This document shows positions 1-8,011 of a DNA stretch of 64,000 nucleotides, one piece after another. Position 1 is the first letter of the stretch; every line of letters begins with the position of its first letter. The stretch is from the IMG/VR virus record IMGVR_UViG_3300044712_000340, positions 29,533 through 93,532 of that record; one strand, 5' to 3'. Origin of the DNA: a virus. The position numbers and the translations under genes were made by a program. The notes under the pieces are model-generated. The model did not search any database, was not told the origin of the DNA, and saw only the letters and a list, made by a program, of their open reading frames with translations.

Positions 1-96
1 TTAAACTATATTGAAGAACATTCAGGAAATATAATATGCTATTTAGAAGAAGCAAGAAAAGCACTTAGAATAGCTGCTGGATTGGAGGAAGTATGA
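1..96 (+). CDS. 3' end of an unidentified protein (partial)
   Basis: An open frame runs in from the left edge and codes for 31 residues (LNYIEEHSG... ending AAGLEEV) before a TGA at 94-96. The stop overlaps the ATG of the next gene in a GTATGA junction, the same close coupling seen through the whole left operon, which is the main reason to believe it. The fragment is helical and charged and too short to identify. Confidence 0.6.
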   Translation, partial: LNYIEEHSGNIICYLEEARKALRIAAGLEEV

Positions 97-395
97 CAAA
101 AGCACATAAGTATTTAAAAGATTTCCATTTACCTAATGATGAAAAACTCTTGCAATTAATTAAAAAAGTGCAAGAAGATACAATCAAAGAAACTGTTGAA
201 GAATGTTCTAAAAATTTATTTCTCATCGGGTCTTGGCAAGAACCTAATTATATGCAAACTATGGGATATAGAAATACTGTTAGTTTTGTTAAAACGTGGG
301 AATTAAAAGCTCTTAATCTTAAAGTAAGAATAAATATTGAAACAGATAAAAACCATGTTTTATCAGTAGCTGAGAAATTAATAAAAAAATTATGA
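93..395 (+). CDS. Small hypothetical protein (100 aa)
   Basis: I do not recognise this protein. It is a 100-aa, lysine-rich, probably soluble alpha/beta protein with no signal peptide, membrane segment or metal motif. Its start overlaps the preceding stop, and its own TGA overlaps the ATG of the next gene (ATGA at 392-395), so it is almost certainly translated as part of an early operon. It sits upstream of the SF2 helicase gene, so an early, host-directed or replication-accessory role is possible but is inference. Confidence 0.75.
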   Translation: MTKAHKYLKDFHLPNDEKLLQLIKKVQEDTIKETVEECSKNLFLIGSWQEPNYMQTMGYRNTVSFVKTWELKALNLKVRINIETDKNHVLSVAEKLIKKL

Positions 396-619
396 CAAAA
401 GAAAGTACAATTAGATCTATTAAAGCTAGAATTATAGCTGAACATTCCAAGCATAGTAATTTAGATTGGATGGAAATAACTGCTAGAAAATTATATTCTG
501 GTATTATTCAAGATTTACAAAGAGATGCTTTTGAAGCTGGTAGAGAAGGACATATAGAAGTCATTGGAGCAACTTATTATAAAACATTTGAAGATTATTT
601 AAAAGAGATAAATGAATGA
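392..619 (+). CDS. Small hypothetical protein (75 aa)
   Basis: A 75-aa basic protein beginning MTKESTIRSIKARII, mostly helical in appearance. It couples to the gene before by an ATGA overlap, and its last codons overlap the ATG at 612 of the next small gene. No known domain is visible. The regular overlaps on both sides support a real gene in the early operon. Confidence 0.75.
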   Translation: MTKESTIRSIKARIIAEHSKHSNLDWMEITARKLYSGIIQDLQRDAFEAGREGHIEVIGATYYKTFEDYLKEINE

Positions 620-767
620 TATAAAATATTTATATGGGTTTAATATAGGGATACTAGTAGAGTTTATAGTTAGAGTAGATTCTACTAATTTATTTGCTTG
701 GATTTGTCTTAGTTTATTGTTATTAATAGTTATTTTAGATACAATAGAAGAAAGAATAAAAAGATGA
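612..767 (+). CDS. Small membrane protein (51 aa)
   Basis: This 51-aa gene has its ATG inside the end of the preceding gene and its TGA (765-767) overlapping the ATG of the helicase gene at 764. The protein begins MNDIKYLYGFN, has a strongly hydrophobic stretch at about residues 30-43 (FAWICLSLLLLIVIL) and a charged tail (DTIEERIKR), so one membrane-spanning helix is likely. Small single-helix proteins like this are common in phage early regions; the function is unknown. Confidence 0.6.
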   Translation: MNDIKYLYGFNIGILVEFIVRVDSTNLFAWICLSLLLLIVILDTIEERIKR

Positions 768-2053
768 ATGATATAAAAAGTAGAAAACAAAGAGAATTTG
801 CTGATAAGTATATTGAATTATTTAATGATTATTATTCTATAGCAGAACCTTGTAATTTCTCTATTATAAGTGCCACTGGTACAGGAAAGTCTATGATTAC
901 TTTTCTTATTCTTGATGAAATACATAAGTATTTTGATAAAATAATTATATTAGTTAATGCTGATAGACTTAGAGATTTTACTTGGAAAGAAGAATTCAAG
1001 AAGTGGAATAGACAAGATATATTAGCAAAAACAGAATTAGTTAATTATCAAACTGCTTATAAATGGACTCAAGATAAAGTAGATTTATCTAAGACTTTTT
1101 TAGTATTGGATGAAATAGATTTCATTATTGGCACTGACAATTACGGGAGACTATTCCAAAACTACCCTGATGTTTCTATGTTAGGATTAACAGGTTATTG
1201 TGCTATAAGTAAAAGAGAAGAATTGAATAGAGTATGTAGACCTATTGTAGAATATACATTTGAACAAGCTGTAGCTGATGGAGTTATAAATGATGTAAAA
1301 TTTGTATTTGTTAAGTTTGATTTAGATAAAGAAAAATCTATAAAAGTAGAATATACTGATAAAATAACTAAACAAAGAAAATCATTTTATCAATCAGAAA
1401 ATGATGCTTATGATTATGCAGATGCTGCATTTAGAATAGCCTATGGTAAGTGGGATAAAGCTAATTCAGATTATACATTAGGTATGTGTACAGCTAAAGA
1501 GTTATCTAATCTTGAGTATGATATGAAGAGAAAAAGAGATGCTAGATTGAAAATACTTTATAATGGTATAGCATCTAAGAAGATAGCTTTAGGATTACAA
1601 GAATCTATTCTTAAGGAGTCTAATAATAAAGTTATAACTTTTAGTAGATATACAGCTCAATGTGATAATATTAACAGTTATACCTATCATTCTAAAAATA
1701 CAGACATTCAAAACGATTCTAATTTATCTAATTTTAATGAAGGTAAAATAAGAAGTTTAGGTGTTTGTAGTAAGATAGATAGAGGAGAAAACTTAAAAGG
1801 ACTGAATAATATAATCCTAGAAAGTTATACCTCTAGTGATACTATTATCACGCAAAGAAGAGGGCGCTCCTCACGGTTAGGTGTAAATGAAGTTGCTACA
1901 TTTTATGTTCTTCTTCCTTATTTTATGAGAAAGAACAAAGACAAGAGCTATACTTTAGCTGAAACTCAGGCTGTTACATGGGCTAAAAATATGTTAGCTC
2001 AAGAAGATACAAGTGATTGTAAAGTAATTGATTTACGAACAATAAAAGAATAA
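764..2053 (+). CDS. Superfamily 2 DNA helicase
   Basis: A 429-aa SF2 helicase/translocase of the UvsW/ERCC3-like kind. Visible motifs: Walker A ATGTGKS at residues 37-43, Walker B DEID at 116-119, a motif III-like GLTGY segment near residue 148, the second RecA-like lobe starting around VITFSRYT, and motif VI QRRGRSSR at 364-371. The enzyme is expected to use ATP to remodel DNA, for example branch migration or duplex unwinding during phage replication and recombination. It lacks an obvious nuclease or zinc domain. The start overlaps the stop of the small membrane gene (ATGA), and the next gene begins one base after its stop. Function of the fold is secure; the exact substrate is not. Confidence 0.88.
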   Translation: MNDIKSRKQREFADKYIELFNDYYSIAEPCNFSIISATGTGKSMITFLILDEIHKYFDKIIILVNADRLRDFTWKEEFKKWNRQDILAKTELVNYQTAYKWTQDKVDLSKTFLVLDEIDFIIGTDNYGRLFQNYPDVSMLGLTGYCAISKREELNRVCRPIVEYTFEQAVADGVINDVKFVFVKFDLDKEKSIKVEYTDKITKQRKSFYQSENDAYDYADAAFRIAYGKWDKANSDYTLGMCTAKELSNLEYDMKRKRDARLKILYNGIASKKIALGLQESILKESNNKVITFSRYTAQCDNINSYTYHSKNTDIQNDSNLSNFNEGKIRSLGVCSKIDRGENLKGLNNIILESYTSSDTIITQRRGRSSRLGVNEVATFYVLLPYFMRKNKDKSYTLAETQAVTWAKNMLAQEDTSDCKVIDLRTIKE

Positions 2054-2054
2054 T

Positions 2055-2234
2055 ATGTCATCAGAGGAATTTTATAAAGAACAAAATGTTAAAGCTTTAT
2101 ATGATATGCCAGCAGGTATAGTAGCTTTGAAAGAAAAAGATTTATTTAAATTAATGGAAGATTACGCTTTACATTGTCAAGTAGAATCTGTAGTAGTTAC
2201 TATGATAGATAATAAAGTTTTAGAAAAAGATTAA
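2055..2234 (+). CDS. Small hypothetical protein (59 aa)
   Basis: An ATG one base after the helicase stop (TAATATG) opens a 59-aa frame beginning MSSEEFYKEQNVKALYDM and ending TMIDNKVLEKD. It is acidic and soluble-looking, without motifs. It is accepted because it fills the gap exactly and keeps the near-zero spacing of the operon; no function can be given. Confidence 0.6.
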   Translation: MSSEEFYKEQNVKALYDMPAGIVALKEKDLFKLMEDYALHCQVESVVVTMIDNKVLEKD

Positions 2235-2244
2235 AATTTAATTT

Positions 2245-2409
2245 ATGTGGTTATATAAAGCAATAATAGTAGCTATAGTTTTATTAATTCTAGTTGCTAC
2301 TATGTATATAGTATACAATATACTAGTAATACAAAGAAAAGATAAAAAAGAACTAGATGAGTTAATTAAAAGAATTAAGGAAAGTCATGACACAACAGGA
2401 GATACTTGA
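2245..2409 (+). CDS. Small membrane protein (54 aa)
   Basis: A 54-aa frame beginning MWLYKAIIVAIVLLILVATM, with one clear transmembrane helix at about residues 6-26 and a charged tail (QRKDKKELDELIKRIKES). Its 3' end overlaps the start of the next gene at 2387 by 23 bases. The layout, short N-terminus then membrane helix then coiled charged tail, resembles many small phage membrane proteins; whether it acts on the host envelope or anchors a replication protein cannot be told. Confidence 0.55.
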   Translation: MWLYKAIIVAIVLLILVATMYIVYNILVIQRKDKKELDELIKRIKESHDTTGDT

Positions 2410-2809
2410 TAATGAGTTAATTGCTGAATTTATGGGTATAGAAGTTACCAGATTTAAATTTAGAACTTGGGATGCTTTAATTATTGGGGATGAAGATGAT
2501 GCAATGGATTACGGTAATCTAGTTTATTATAATCCTAATCATAATTGGAACCAATTGATGCCTGTAGTAGAGAAAATAGAATCTTTAAAGATGGATACAA
2601 CTATCTCTATTTTTGAAGTTAAAATAGGTATTAACAGATGTTTTATTGAGAAGCATCCTCAATGGGATTGGAATTTTGAAATATACCCTCAACCTATAGA
2701 AATAATAGATGATTCTATTAATAAAATTGAAGTTGTATGGAAAGCAGTTATTGAATTTATAAAATGGTACAATGAACAAGGAAGAGATACTTCAAGTATT
2801 GATAGATAA
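2387..2809 (+). CDS. Hypothetical protein (140 aa)
   Basis: A 140-aa acidic protein rich in Trp, Ile and Asp, with no domain I recognise. It overlaps the small membrane gene upstream and the next gene by 38 bases (start at 2772), typical of this operon. Unknown function. Confidence 0.75.
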   Translation: MTQQEILDNELIAEFMGIEVTRFKFRTWDALIIGDEDDAMDYGNLVYYNPNHNWNQLMPVVEKIESLKMDTTISIFEVKIGINRCFIEKHPQWDWNFEIYPQPIEIIDDSINKIEVVWKAVIEFIKWYNEQGRDTSSIDR

Positions 2810-3221
2810 TAAAGTTATATTTAGATTGAATGATGAATACTTCTTGATTGATAAAAAAACTAATAAAGTTAAAGGTGGAAAATGTAAAAACTTACCAGAC
2901 AAATATTTAGGAGTTACTTCAAAACAAAGCTATAAATATTTTATGGAAGATTGTGAAATTCCTTTTTTTAGTTCTGGTAATTTAGTATATTCGCTTCGGG
3001 AGGAGAGCATAGGTGCATTAGCTGTATTGAAGACTATACTTGAAAATCCTACCATTGACTATTTAATTTTAGTTTCAAAAATCAAATCTTTTTATAAACT
3101 TCCAGGTAAAACAACTGTACATCCTAAATTTAGTAAATTCTTAGAAACAGGTGTTTGGGAAGGTGTCTATGAAAGTAAAATTAATAAAAACAACAATGAT
3201 GAATATGTTGATAGTATGTAA
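2772..3221 (+). CDS. Hypothetical protein (149 aa)
   Basis: A 149-aa protein beginning MNKEEILQVLIDNKVIF. The first 38 bases overlap the preceding gene; this start is preferred because the first helix is well formed and no better ATG lies just after the overlap. It ends 3 bases before the DnaB-type helicase gene. No motif is visible. Position directly before the helicase makes a replication-accessory role (loader or primosome partner) worth considering, but nothing in the sequence proves it. Confidence 0.75.
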   Translation: MNKEEILQVLIDNKVIFRLNDEYFLIDKKTNKVKGGKCKNLPDKYLGVTSKQSYKYFMEDCEIPFFSSGNLVYSLREESIGALAVLKTILENPTIDYLILVSKIKSFYKLPGKTTVHPKFSKFLETGVWEGVYESKINKNNNDEYVDSM

Positions 3222-3224
3222 GGT

Positions 3225-4301
3225 ATGAGTTACTATGAAATAGCCAAAGAACAAAGAGATAGAGGTAAGTTAGGATTAAATAAAGGTATACCAATACTTC
3301 TTCCTAAGTTTAGAAGGTATATACCTAATATACAAAAAGGTAAGTTCTATTTGATAGCAATGGATTCTGGGACAGGTAAAACAAAGTTGACAAATTATCT
3401 ATTTATGTATACACCTTTCTTTCAATGGGTAAAAGCTAAAGGTAATTTTGATATTGATATTAGATACTACACAGCAGAGATGCCTATAGAAGAAATAATA
3501 GCAGAATTTCATGCTTATTGGGTGTTTCTTAATAGTCAAAAACTAACAGACATGGATCATATCTACTCTTTTGGTGAGAACAAGCTAGATAAAGAGATTG
3601 ATGATATGTTAGAATCTAATGAATGTAAAGATATTACTAAGGAATTTGAAAAGAAAGTAAAAATTATAAATGAATCCTTTGGTAGAAAGTATATTTACAA
3701 ACAACTAATAGCTAGTGCTGAAAGAAATGGTACAATATCCTGGGAAACCAATAATGACTCACATTTTATAAAATCCTACAAAGAACACAATCCTAATATG
3801 TATAATATCAATATAGTAGATAACTTTCAAAGACTGGTTAGTTTACCAGGTGAAAGTTCTAAACAAACTATTGATGAGTTATCAAGACAGATGGATTGGG
3901 GAAGACAGAAGTTTAACCAAATATGGGTTGGATTACAACAAATCAATAGAAACACTAAGAATCTTGATAGGTATAAATTAGGCCAGTATTTTCCTGGCCC
4001 AGAGTCTTTAAAAGATACAGAAAACCCTTTTCATGATTGTCAAGTGTGTATAGTTGGTATTAGTCCTAAAGCTTTAAACCTTAAAGAGTATGATGGGTAT
4101 AAAGTAGCTCATGACAAGGAAAGTAAAGGATTAATGGATAGACTTAGACCTATTAGAATATTGAAAAATAGAGGAGGTATATCTAATAAAACAGGATATT
4201 TAGGATTTCTAGGAGAATGTGCCCATTTCTTTGAACTACCAGAAGCAGATAAAATATCTGTTAAATTTTATGATGATTTTTATAATAATTATGGAGAGTA
4301 A
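3225..4301 (+). CDS. DnaB-like replicative helicase (SF4/RecA-fold ATPase)
   Basis: A 358-aa RecA-fold ATPase. After a short N-terminus the protein has a Walker A segment, DSGTGKT, at residues 47-53. Hydrophobic strands follow, including NINIVDNFQRLV (Walker B-like) and WVGLQQINR, where the GLQQ part resembles the glutamine-containing H3 motif of DnaB family members. This is the helicase domain only; no N-terminal primase-interaction domain of full-length DnaB (about 450-470 aa) is visible. It should form a ring that unwinds DNA at the fork, together with the Toprim primase encoded at 6320. A DnaB-family helicase is part of the common crassvirus replication set. Its stop overlaps the ATG of the next gene (TAATG). 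Confidence 0.75.
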   Translation: MSYYEIAKEQRDRGKLGLNKGIPILLPKFRRYIPNIQKGKFYLIAMDSGTGKTKLTNYLFMYTPFFQWVKAKGNFDIDIRYYTAEMPIEEIIAEFHAYWVFLNSQKLTDMDHIYSFGENKLDKEIDDMLESNECKDITKEFEKKVKIINESFGRKYIYKQLIASAERNGTISWETNNDSHFIKSYKEHNPNMYNINIVDNFQRLVSLPGESSKQTIDELSRQMDWGRQKFNQIWVGLQQINRNTKNLDRYKLGQYFPGPESLKDTENPFHDCQVCIVGISPKALNLKEYDGYKVAHDKESKGLMDRLRPIRILKNRGGISNKTGYLGFLGECAHFFELPEADKISVKFYDDFYNNYGE

Positions 4302-4456
4302 TGTTACACCAAGAGAAAATATTAAAAGAAATTTTAGTTGATTCATATCGTACATGTGATAAATGCAATAAAACTATACAAGAATGTAGTGAAGAACTAA
4401 TAAAGCTACTTGAAGAAAATGAGTACAATGTACAGCATAAAACATGGGATATTTAA
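4301..4456 (+). CDS. Small CxxC protein (51 aa)
   Basis: The ATG overlaps the helicase stop. The 51-aa product starts MLHQEKILKE and has Cys19-x-x-Cys22 followed by Cys29, then an acidic helix. Three visible cysteines may make an incomplete or shared metal site. It is the first of two consecutive tiny cysteine proteins between the helicase and ATPase genes. Function unknown. Confidence 0.55.
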   Translation: MLHQEKILKEILVDSYRTCDKCNKTIQECSEELIKLLEENEYNVQHKTWDI

Positions 4457-4465
4457 CTAGTAATT

Positions 4466-4639
4466 ATGATAGTAGAAGTAACATATCAATCAAGTGATTT
4501 GTATAGAGGTAAATGCTCAAATTGTGGTGAATGGACTACTACTCTTGTTAAAGGAGAAGGTAGGTGTATTGACTGCATTGAAGATGAGAGATTCTTTGAT
4601 GAAACTATGAAAATAAAACAAAATGAAATTAGAGATTGA
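4466..4639 (+). CDS. Small zinc-ribbon protein (57 aa)
   Basis: A 57-aa frame beginning MIVEVTYQSSDLYRGKCSNC. Cys17/Cys20 and Cys34/Cys37 form two CxxC knuckles about 13 residues apart, the classical spacing of a zinc ribbon, followed by an acidic helix. Such proteins usually bind nucleic acid or RNA polymerase. Being too short for most gene callers, it is easily missed. It ends 2 bases before the next ATG. Confidence 0.65.
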   Translation: MIVEVTYQSSDLYRGKCSNCGEWTTTLVKGEGRCIDCIEDERFFDETMKIKQNEIRD

Positions 4640-4641
4640 GT

Positions 4642-4827
4642 ATGGAAGAAGACAATGATGTTACAGAAAATACTGTTTTACCTAAATTAATACTAGAATC
4701 TAAAGGTATGAAATTGAATGGTAAACAGTATGAGAAGCTTATTACTTTTCTTGAAAAGTTCAGAGAAGATTTAAGCTATACTTCAGAATTTATAATAACA
4801 GGTTTTTATATTAATTATACAGAGTAA
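4642..4827 (+). CDS. Small acidic hypothetical protein (61 aa)
   Basis: I choose the ATG at 4642; a TTG at 4636 would add two residues but overlaps the previous stop. The 61-aa protein begins MEEDNDVTENTVLPKLIL and is helical and acidic. Its TAA overlaps the ATG of the ATPase gene (TAATG). No known domain. Confidence 0.65.
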   Translation: MEEDNDVTENTVLPKLILESKGMKLNGKQYEKLITFLEKFREDLSYTSEFIITGFYINYTE

Positions 4828-5531
4828 TGGCAGATATTATATTAAATATTGGAAAATCAGGTAGTGGTAAAACTTCAGGTCTAAGAAATTTACCAGCAGA
4901 AAAAACATTTATGATTAGACCAAACAGTAAATCTTTACCTTTTCCTGGTGGAGATAAGAATTTTGTAGAAGGTAAAAATTTGTTGATTACAGATGCTATG
5001 TCTACTGTAAAATCTACTTTGATTCAAGCTAGTAAAGCAGCTAATAATCCTTATAAGTACTACATAATTGAAGATTTAAATCATTTCTTTAATGCAAGAA
5101 CTACAAGTGATGCTTTTATAGCTCAAAATTCAGGGGGTGCAGCTTTCAGTAAATGGAATCAATTTGCAGCAGATATTATACAATCATTTATTGTAGTAGC
5201 TAAAGCTTTACCAGCAGATAGTTATTTGATTATCTTAGCTCATACAGAGGAAAAAGATGATGGTACTATTGGAATGCAAACATCAGGTAAATTGTTAGAA
5301 AGTAATCTTTATATTCCTGGATATGTAACTTATGTATTACATAGCATGATTACAGGGGATGCTAAAGATCCTAATTATGTGTATTTAACTAATGCGGATG
5401 GATTACATTTAGCTAAATCACCGGCAGGTAGTTTAGATAAAACTATGCCTAATGATATGTACAAAGTTGTATTAGCTGTAGACGCTTATAAAAAAGGTGA
5501 AAGTAAAGTTCAAGTTAAATGGAAAGAATAA
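4827..5531 (+). CDS. Sak4-like / AAA RecA-fold ATPase
   Basis: A 234-aa single-domain RecA-fold NTPase. Walker A GKSGSGKT lies at residues 9-16 right at the N-terminus, and Walker B is the hydrophobic strand ending YYIIEDLNHFF at about 79-89. A third strand, YLIILAHTEE, holds the sensor-like position. Length and layout match the Sak4-like single-strand annealing/recombination ATPases of phages, which act with an SSB. The next gene may be that partner. In crassviruses an ATPase of this kind is part of the replication block. A generic AAA_24 ATPase is the alternative name. Confidence 0.8.
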   Translation: MADIILNIGKSGSGKTSGLRNLPAEKTFMIRPNSKSLPFPGGDKNFVEGKNLLITDAMSTVKSTLIQASKAANNPYKYYIIEDLNHFFNARTTSDAFIAQNSGGAAFSKWNQFAADIIQSFIVVAKALPADSYLIILAHTEEKDDGTIGMQTSGKLLESNLYIPGYVTYVLHSMITGDAKDPNYVYLTNADGLHLAKSPAGSLDKTMPNDMYKVVLAVDAYKKGESKVQVKWKE

Positions 5532-5556
5532 TTATTAATATATTAAAAATCAAATT

Positions 5557-6312
5557 ATGGTAGGAATAGGTATCAATGAAAATGTAACAATTAGTAGTGA
5601 AACAAAAATTAATGATAAAGGTACATTAGAATTAATTTTAAAACAAGGCAGTTTGTCAGAAGAAGAAAAAGTGTTAGCTTCTTTAGGGGGTAACGATGTA
5701 GATGATAAATCTACTAAATTATTATTGTTTAATCCAAAACTAACTAATGATAGTACTGGTGTAGTAAAAGCTCCTGGTCAAATTATGAAAGAAATTCAAG
5801 ATTTTAGAAAACAACTGGCTGAATTTCTATTGTGTTATATGACTACAGAGGAAGTAGAATCTTTATTTGGCTCAAATATTCCAAAGACTTTATCTAAAAT
5901 TGAAGATGATAAAGCTTTTGTTGTAGCATTAAAGAAAGACACTACTGTAGATGCTATTACAACAGGGATGGTTACATTATTTGTTAAGTTATGTAAAGAG
6001 AATAATATATTTGATAGTAAGAAAACATTTAGATTGAAACTTTGGAGACAAAAGAAAGAGAAGAACTTTCCTAAACTTCCAGCAGGGTTTTCTAAATGGG
6101 TTGAGCCTATGGACGTACCTACACCCAAAGTTAAAATTGAAAAATTTGATGAACAGCCTTATGATAGTACAACTAAATTATGTAGAGTAAGTAAAGAACC
6201 TATGGAAGCGGATACAATTTCTCCAGAAGTTGTAGAAACTACCAACAGTGTATTTAATAATTTAGAAGAAGAATCTAAAGGGTTTGTATTTCCAGATTCA
6301 TTAAATTCATAA
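5557..6312 (+). CDS. Candidate single-stranded DNA-binding protein
   Basis: A 251-aa protein, 25 bases after the Sak4-like gene. The N-terminal half is beta-rich and the C-terminal 50 residues are acidic and disordered-looking, ending in a short hydrophobic/acidic tip (GFVFPDSLNS), an arrangement typical of phage SSBs whose acidic tails recruit partners. Neighbours on both sides are recombination and priming proteins, as expected. I see no sequence signature that proves an OB fold, so the call rests on layout and context. Confidence 0.5.
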   Translation: MVGIGINENVTISSETKINDKGTLELILKQGSLSEEEKVLASLGGNDVDDKSTKLLLFNPKLTNDSTGVVKAPGQIMKEIQDFRKQLAEFLLCYMTTEEVESLFGSNIPKTLSKIEDDKAFVVALKKDTTVDAITTGMVTLFVKLCKENNIFDSKKTFRLKLWRQKKEKNFPKLPAGFSKWVEPMDVPTPKVKIEKFDEQPYDSTTKLCRVSKEPMEADTISPEVVETTNSVFNNLEEESKGFVFPDSLNS

Positions 6313-6319
6313 AAAAAAT

Positions 6320-7354
6320 ATGTGTTTAGTAGATGAGTTAGTAAATGAAAGCTTGTCTATTACAAACATATTAAGGTATATTGATGATTACTCAATATAT
6401 TCTAAATATATAGGAGAAGAGTTAGAGTTAAATACTTGTTACTCTTCTCCCATTAGAGAAGGGGATGATATACCTTCCTTTTGTTTGTATAAGACAAATA
6501 ATAAAATTAAATTCAAGGATTTTGCAAGAGCAGAACTGAAAGGAGATATTTTTGATTTTGTAAAAATACTTATAGGAAAGGAAAAATTCAAAGAAATCCC
6601 CTTGTATAGAGTATTACAACAAATAGATTCTGATTTTCAATTAGGTCTATATACAGATGTAGGAGAGTTACCTAAACTACAAATAAGAAAAATAAGTGAT
6701 ATTAAAGTTAAAGATAAATACACTATTAATGTTACTTCCCACAAAATACCAACACAAGAATTTACAGATTATTGGGAAAATAAATATGATATAACAGAGG
6801 ATATATTAAAAATGTACAATTGTACCAATCCTCAAATATTACACTTTACCTCTAAATCAAATAAATTTCATGTATACCCTAAAAGTTTATGCATATCTTA
6901 TCAGATAGGAGGAAAATATAAAATTTATTTTCCATTCGAACATAAATCAAAAAAATTCAGAAATGACTTTCCTTCCAATTGGGTAGAAGGTTATATGCAA
7001 CTAAAAAGGAAGAATAATTTCTTTATTATAACTAAAGCCATGAAAGAAGTTATGTTTTTTAGAAAGCATTTTGATTGGGACACAGTAGCAGGTAAATCAG
7101 AAACTACGATGATACCAAATCATCTTATGATAAAACTCTTTAATGATTATGAAAAAGGTTATATATGGTTAGATAGGGATGAAGCAGGTAGACAATCTCA
7201 AAAAGATTATATTGCTAAATACCCTAATTTAATACCAATAGTATATCCTGATTATATAACACAAAAAGACGTAACTGATAGGTATGATTTTATGAAACAG
7301 GCTGGATTACAGCAAATTGCATTAAATGAAATAAAACAATTAATAAATAAATAA
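6320..7354 (+). CDS. DNA primase (DnaG-type, Toprim domain)
   Basis: A 344-aa primase. The N-terminal segment CYSSPIREGDDIPSF (about 40-54) resembles the conserved part that follows the zinc site in DnaG-type primases, but no full Cys zinc finger is present. The C-terminal half carries the Toprim domain: strand FFIITKAMKEVM at about 234-245, and the metal-binding DRDEAG at residues 285-290 (DxDxxG). In place of the usual EG the first Toprim motif reads TKAMKE, a variant I associate with crassvirus primases. It should make RNA primers for the DnaB-type helicase at 3225. The ATG is only 8 bases past the preceding stop. Confidence 0.8.
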   Translation: MCLVDELVNESLSITNILRYIDDYSIYSKYIGEELELNTCYSSPIREGDDIPSFCLYKTNNKIKFKDFARAELKGDIFDFVKILIGKEKFKEIPLYRVLQQIDSDFQLGLYTDVGELPKLQIRKISDIKVKDKYTINVTSHKIPTQEFTDYWENKYDITEDILKMYNCTNPQILHFTSKSNKFHVYPKSLCISYQIGGKYKIYFPFEHKSKKFRNDFPSNWVEGYMQLKRKNNFFIITKAMKEVMFFRKHFDWDTVAGKSETTMIPNHLMIKLFNDYEKGYIWLDRDEAGRQSQKDYIAKYPNLIPIVYPDYITQKDVTDRYDFMKQAGLQQIALNEIKQLINK

Positions 7355-7357
7355 AGT

Positions 7358-7966
7358 ATGAAAACAATTAAATTAAAGTTATTAACTCAAAATCAATTAC
7401 AACCAATTACAACAAATGCAAGTACTTTTGCAGAATTTAAAGCAGATGAACAAGTTAAAGCTTTAGGTATTGATTGGAGTAGTCATAAATTAATAGACAG
7501 GGCTACAAGGGCTACATTTGAATTGGACGAAGCTAAGATGCCAGAAGTAGACTCCATCATGTTTGTTACCCCTACTAAAACTAAATCAGGCATGTTATCT
7601 TATAAAGAAGCCAAAGAAGAAATTCAAAAACTTATATCTGAAGGTAAAATTGAGAAAATCAGTTGGGTAGGTAAATCCACTAAAGATTTGAATGATCTTT
7701 TACAAAAATCTTTTACAGAAAAAACTGGGAAATTAGTTACTGAAAAAGTAGCACAAGAATTAAACGAAAAGGATACTATTGTAGAAGAAATTCAAGAGTT
7801 ACTTACTAAAGTATCTAACAAAGTAAATGAATTATCTAAATTATCAGGTAATGATACTTCTGTTCTTGCTAAAGAACTTAAAGAGTTTAAAGAAAACTTA
7901 GCAGATTTTGTCACTAATGATGATCTAACTAAGGAGTTAAAAGATATTCAAAGCAGACTTAAATAA
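7358..7966 (+). CDS. Candidate ubiquitin-like (beta-grasp) protein with helical C-terminal extension
   Basis: A 202-aa protein in two parts. Residues 1-78 look like a small beta-grasp domain: a first strand TIKLKLL, a hairpin, a helix around STFAEFKADE, a strand KLIDRATRATFEL, and a last strand SIMFVTPTKTKSG. This resembles the prokaryotic Ub-like family found in PRTRC cassettes, whose end is also Thr/Lys/Gly-rich. Residues 79-202 are helical and coiled-coil, with no Gly-Gly end. A hairpin terminator follows, then E2-like, JAB and E1-like genes, which is why I propose a Ub-like role. On sequence alone the fold is plausible, not proven; an unrelated coiled-coil protein is the alternative. Confidence 0.5.
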   Translation: MKTIKLKLLTQNQLQPITTNASTFAEFKADEQVKALGIDWSSHKLIDRATRATFELDEAKMPEVDSIMFVTPTKTKSGMLSYKEAKEEIQKLISEGKIEKISWVGKSTKDLNDLLQKSFTEKTGKLVTEKVAQELNEKDTIVEEIQELLTKVSNKVNELSKLSGNDTSVLAKELKEFKENLADFVTNDDLTKELKDIQSRLK

Positions 7967-7970
7967 TAGT

Positions 7971-7992
7971 AAAGAGCCGAAAGGCTCTTTTT
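7971..7992 (+). terminator. Intrinsic terminator after the Ub-like gene
   Basis: A perfect 8-bp stem (AAAGAGCC / GGCTCTTT) closed by a GAAA tetraloop and running into T residues, placed 5 bases after the TAA of the Ub-like gene. It should end or attenuate the upstream transcript, so the E2-like gene downstream gets less message. Confidence 0.85.
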
Positions 7993-8011
7993 CATTTTAA
8001 ATAGTTATAAA

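Noticed and set aside
5835-6128. 97-codon antisense frame over the SSB-like gene
   Set aside because: It is a shadow of a well-supported + strand gene, has no ribosome-binding context, and lies against the direction of the operon.
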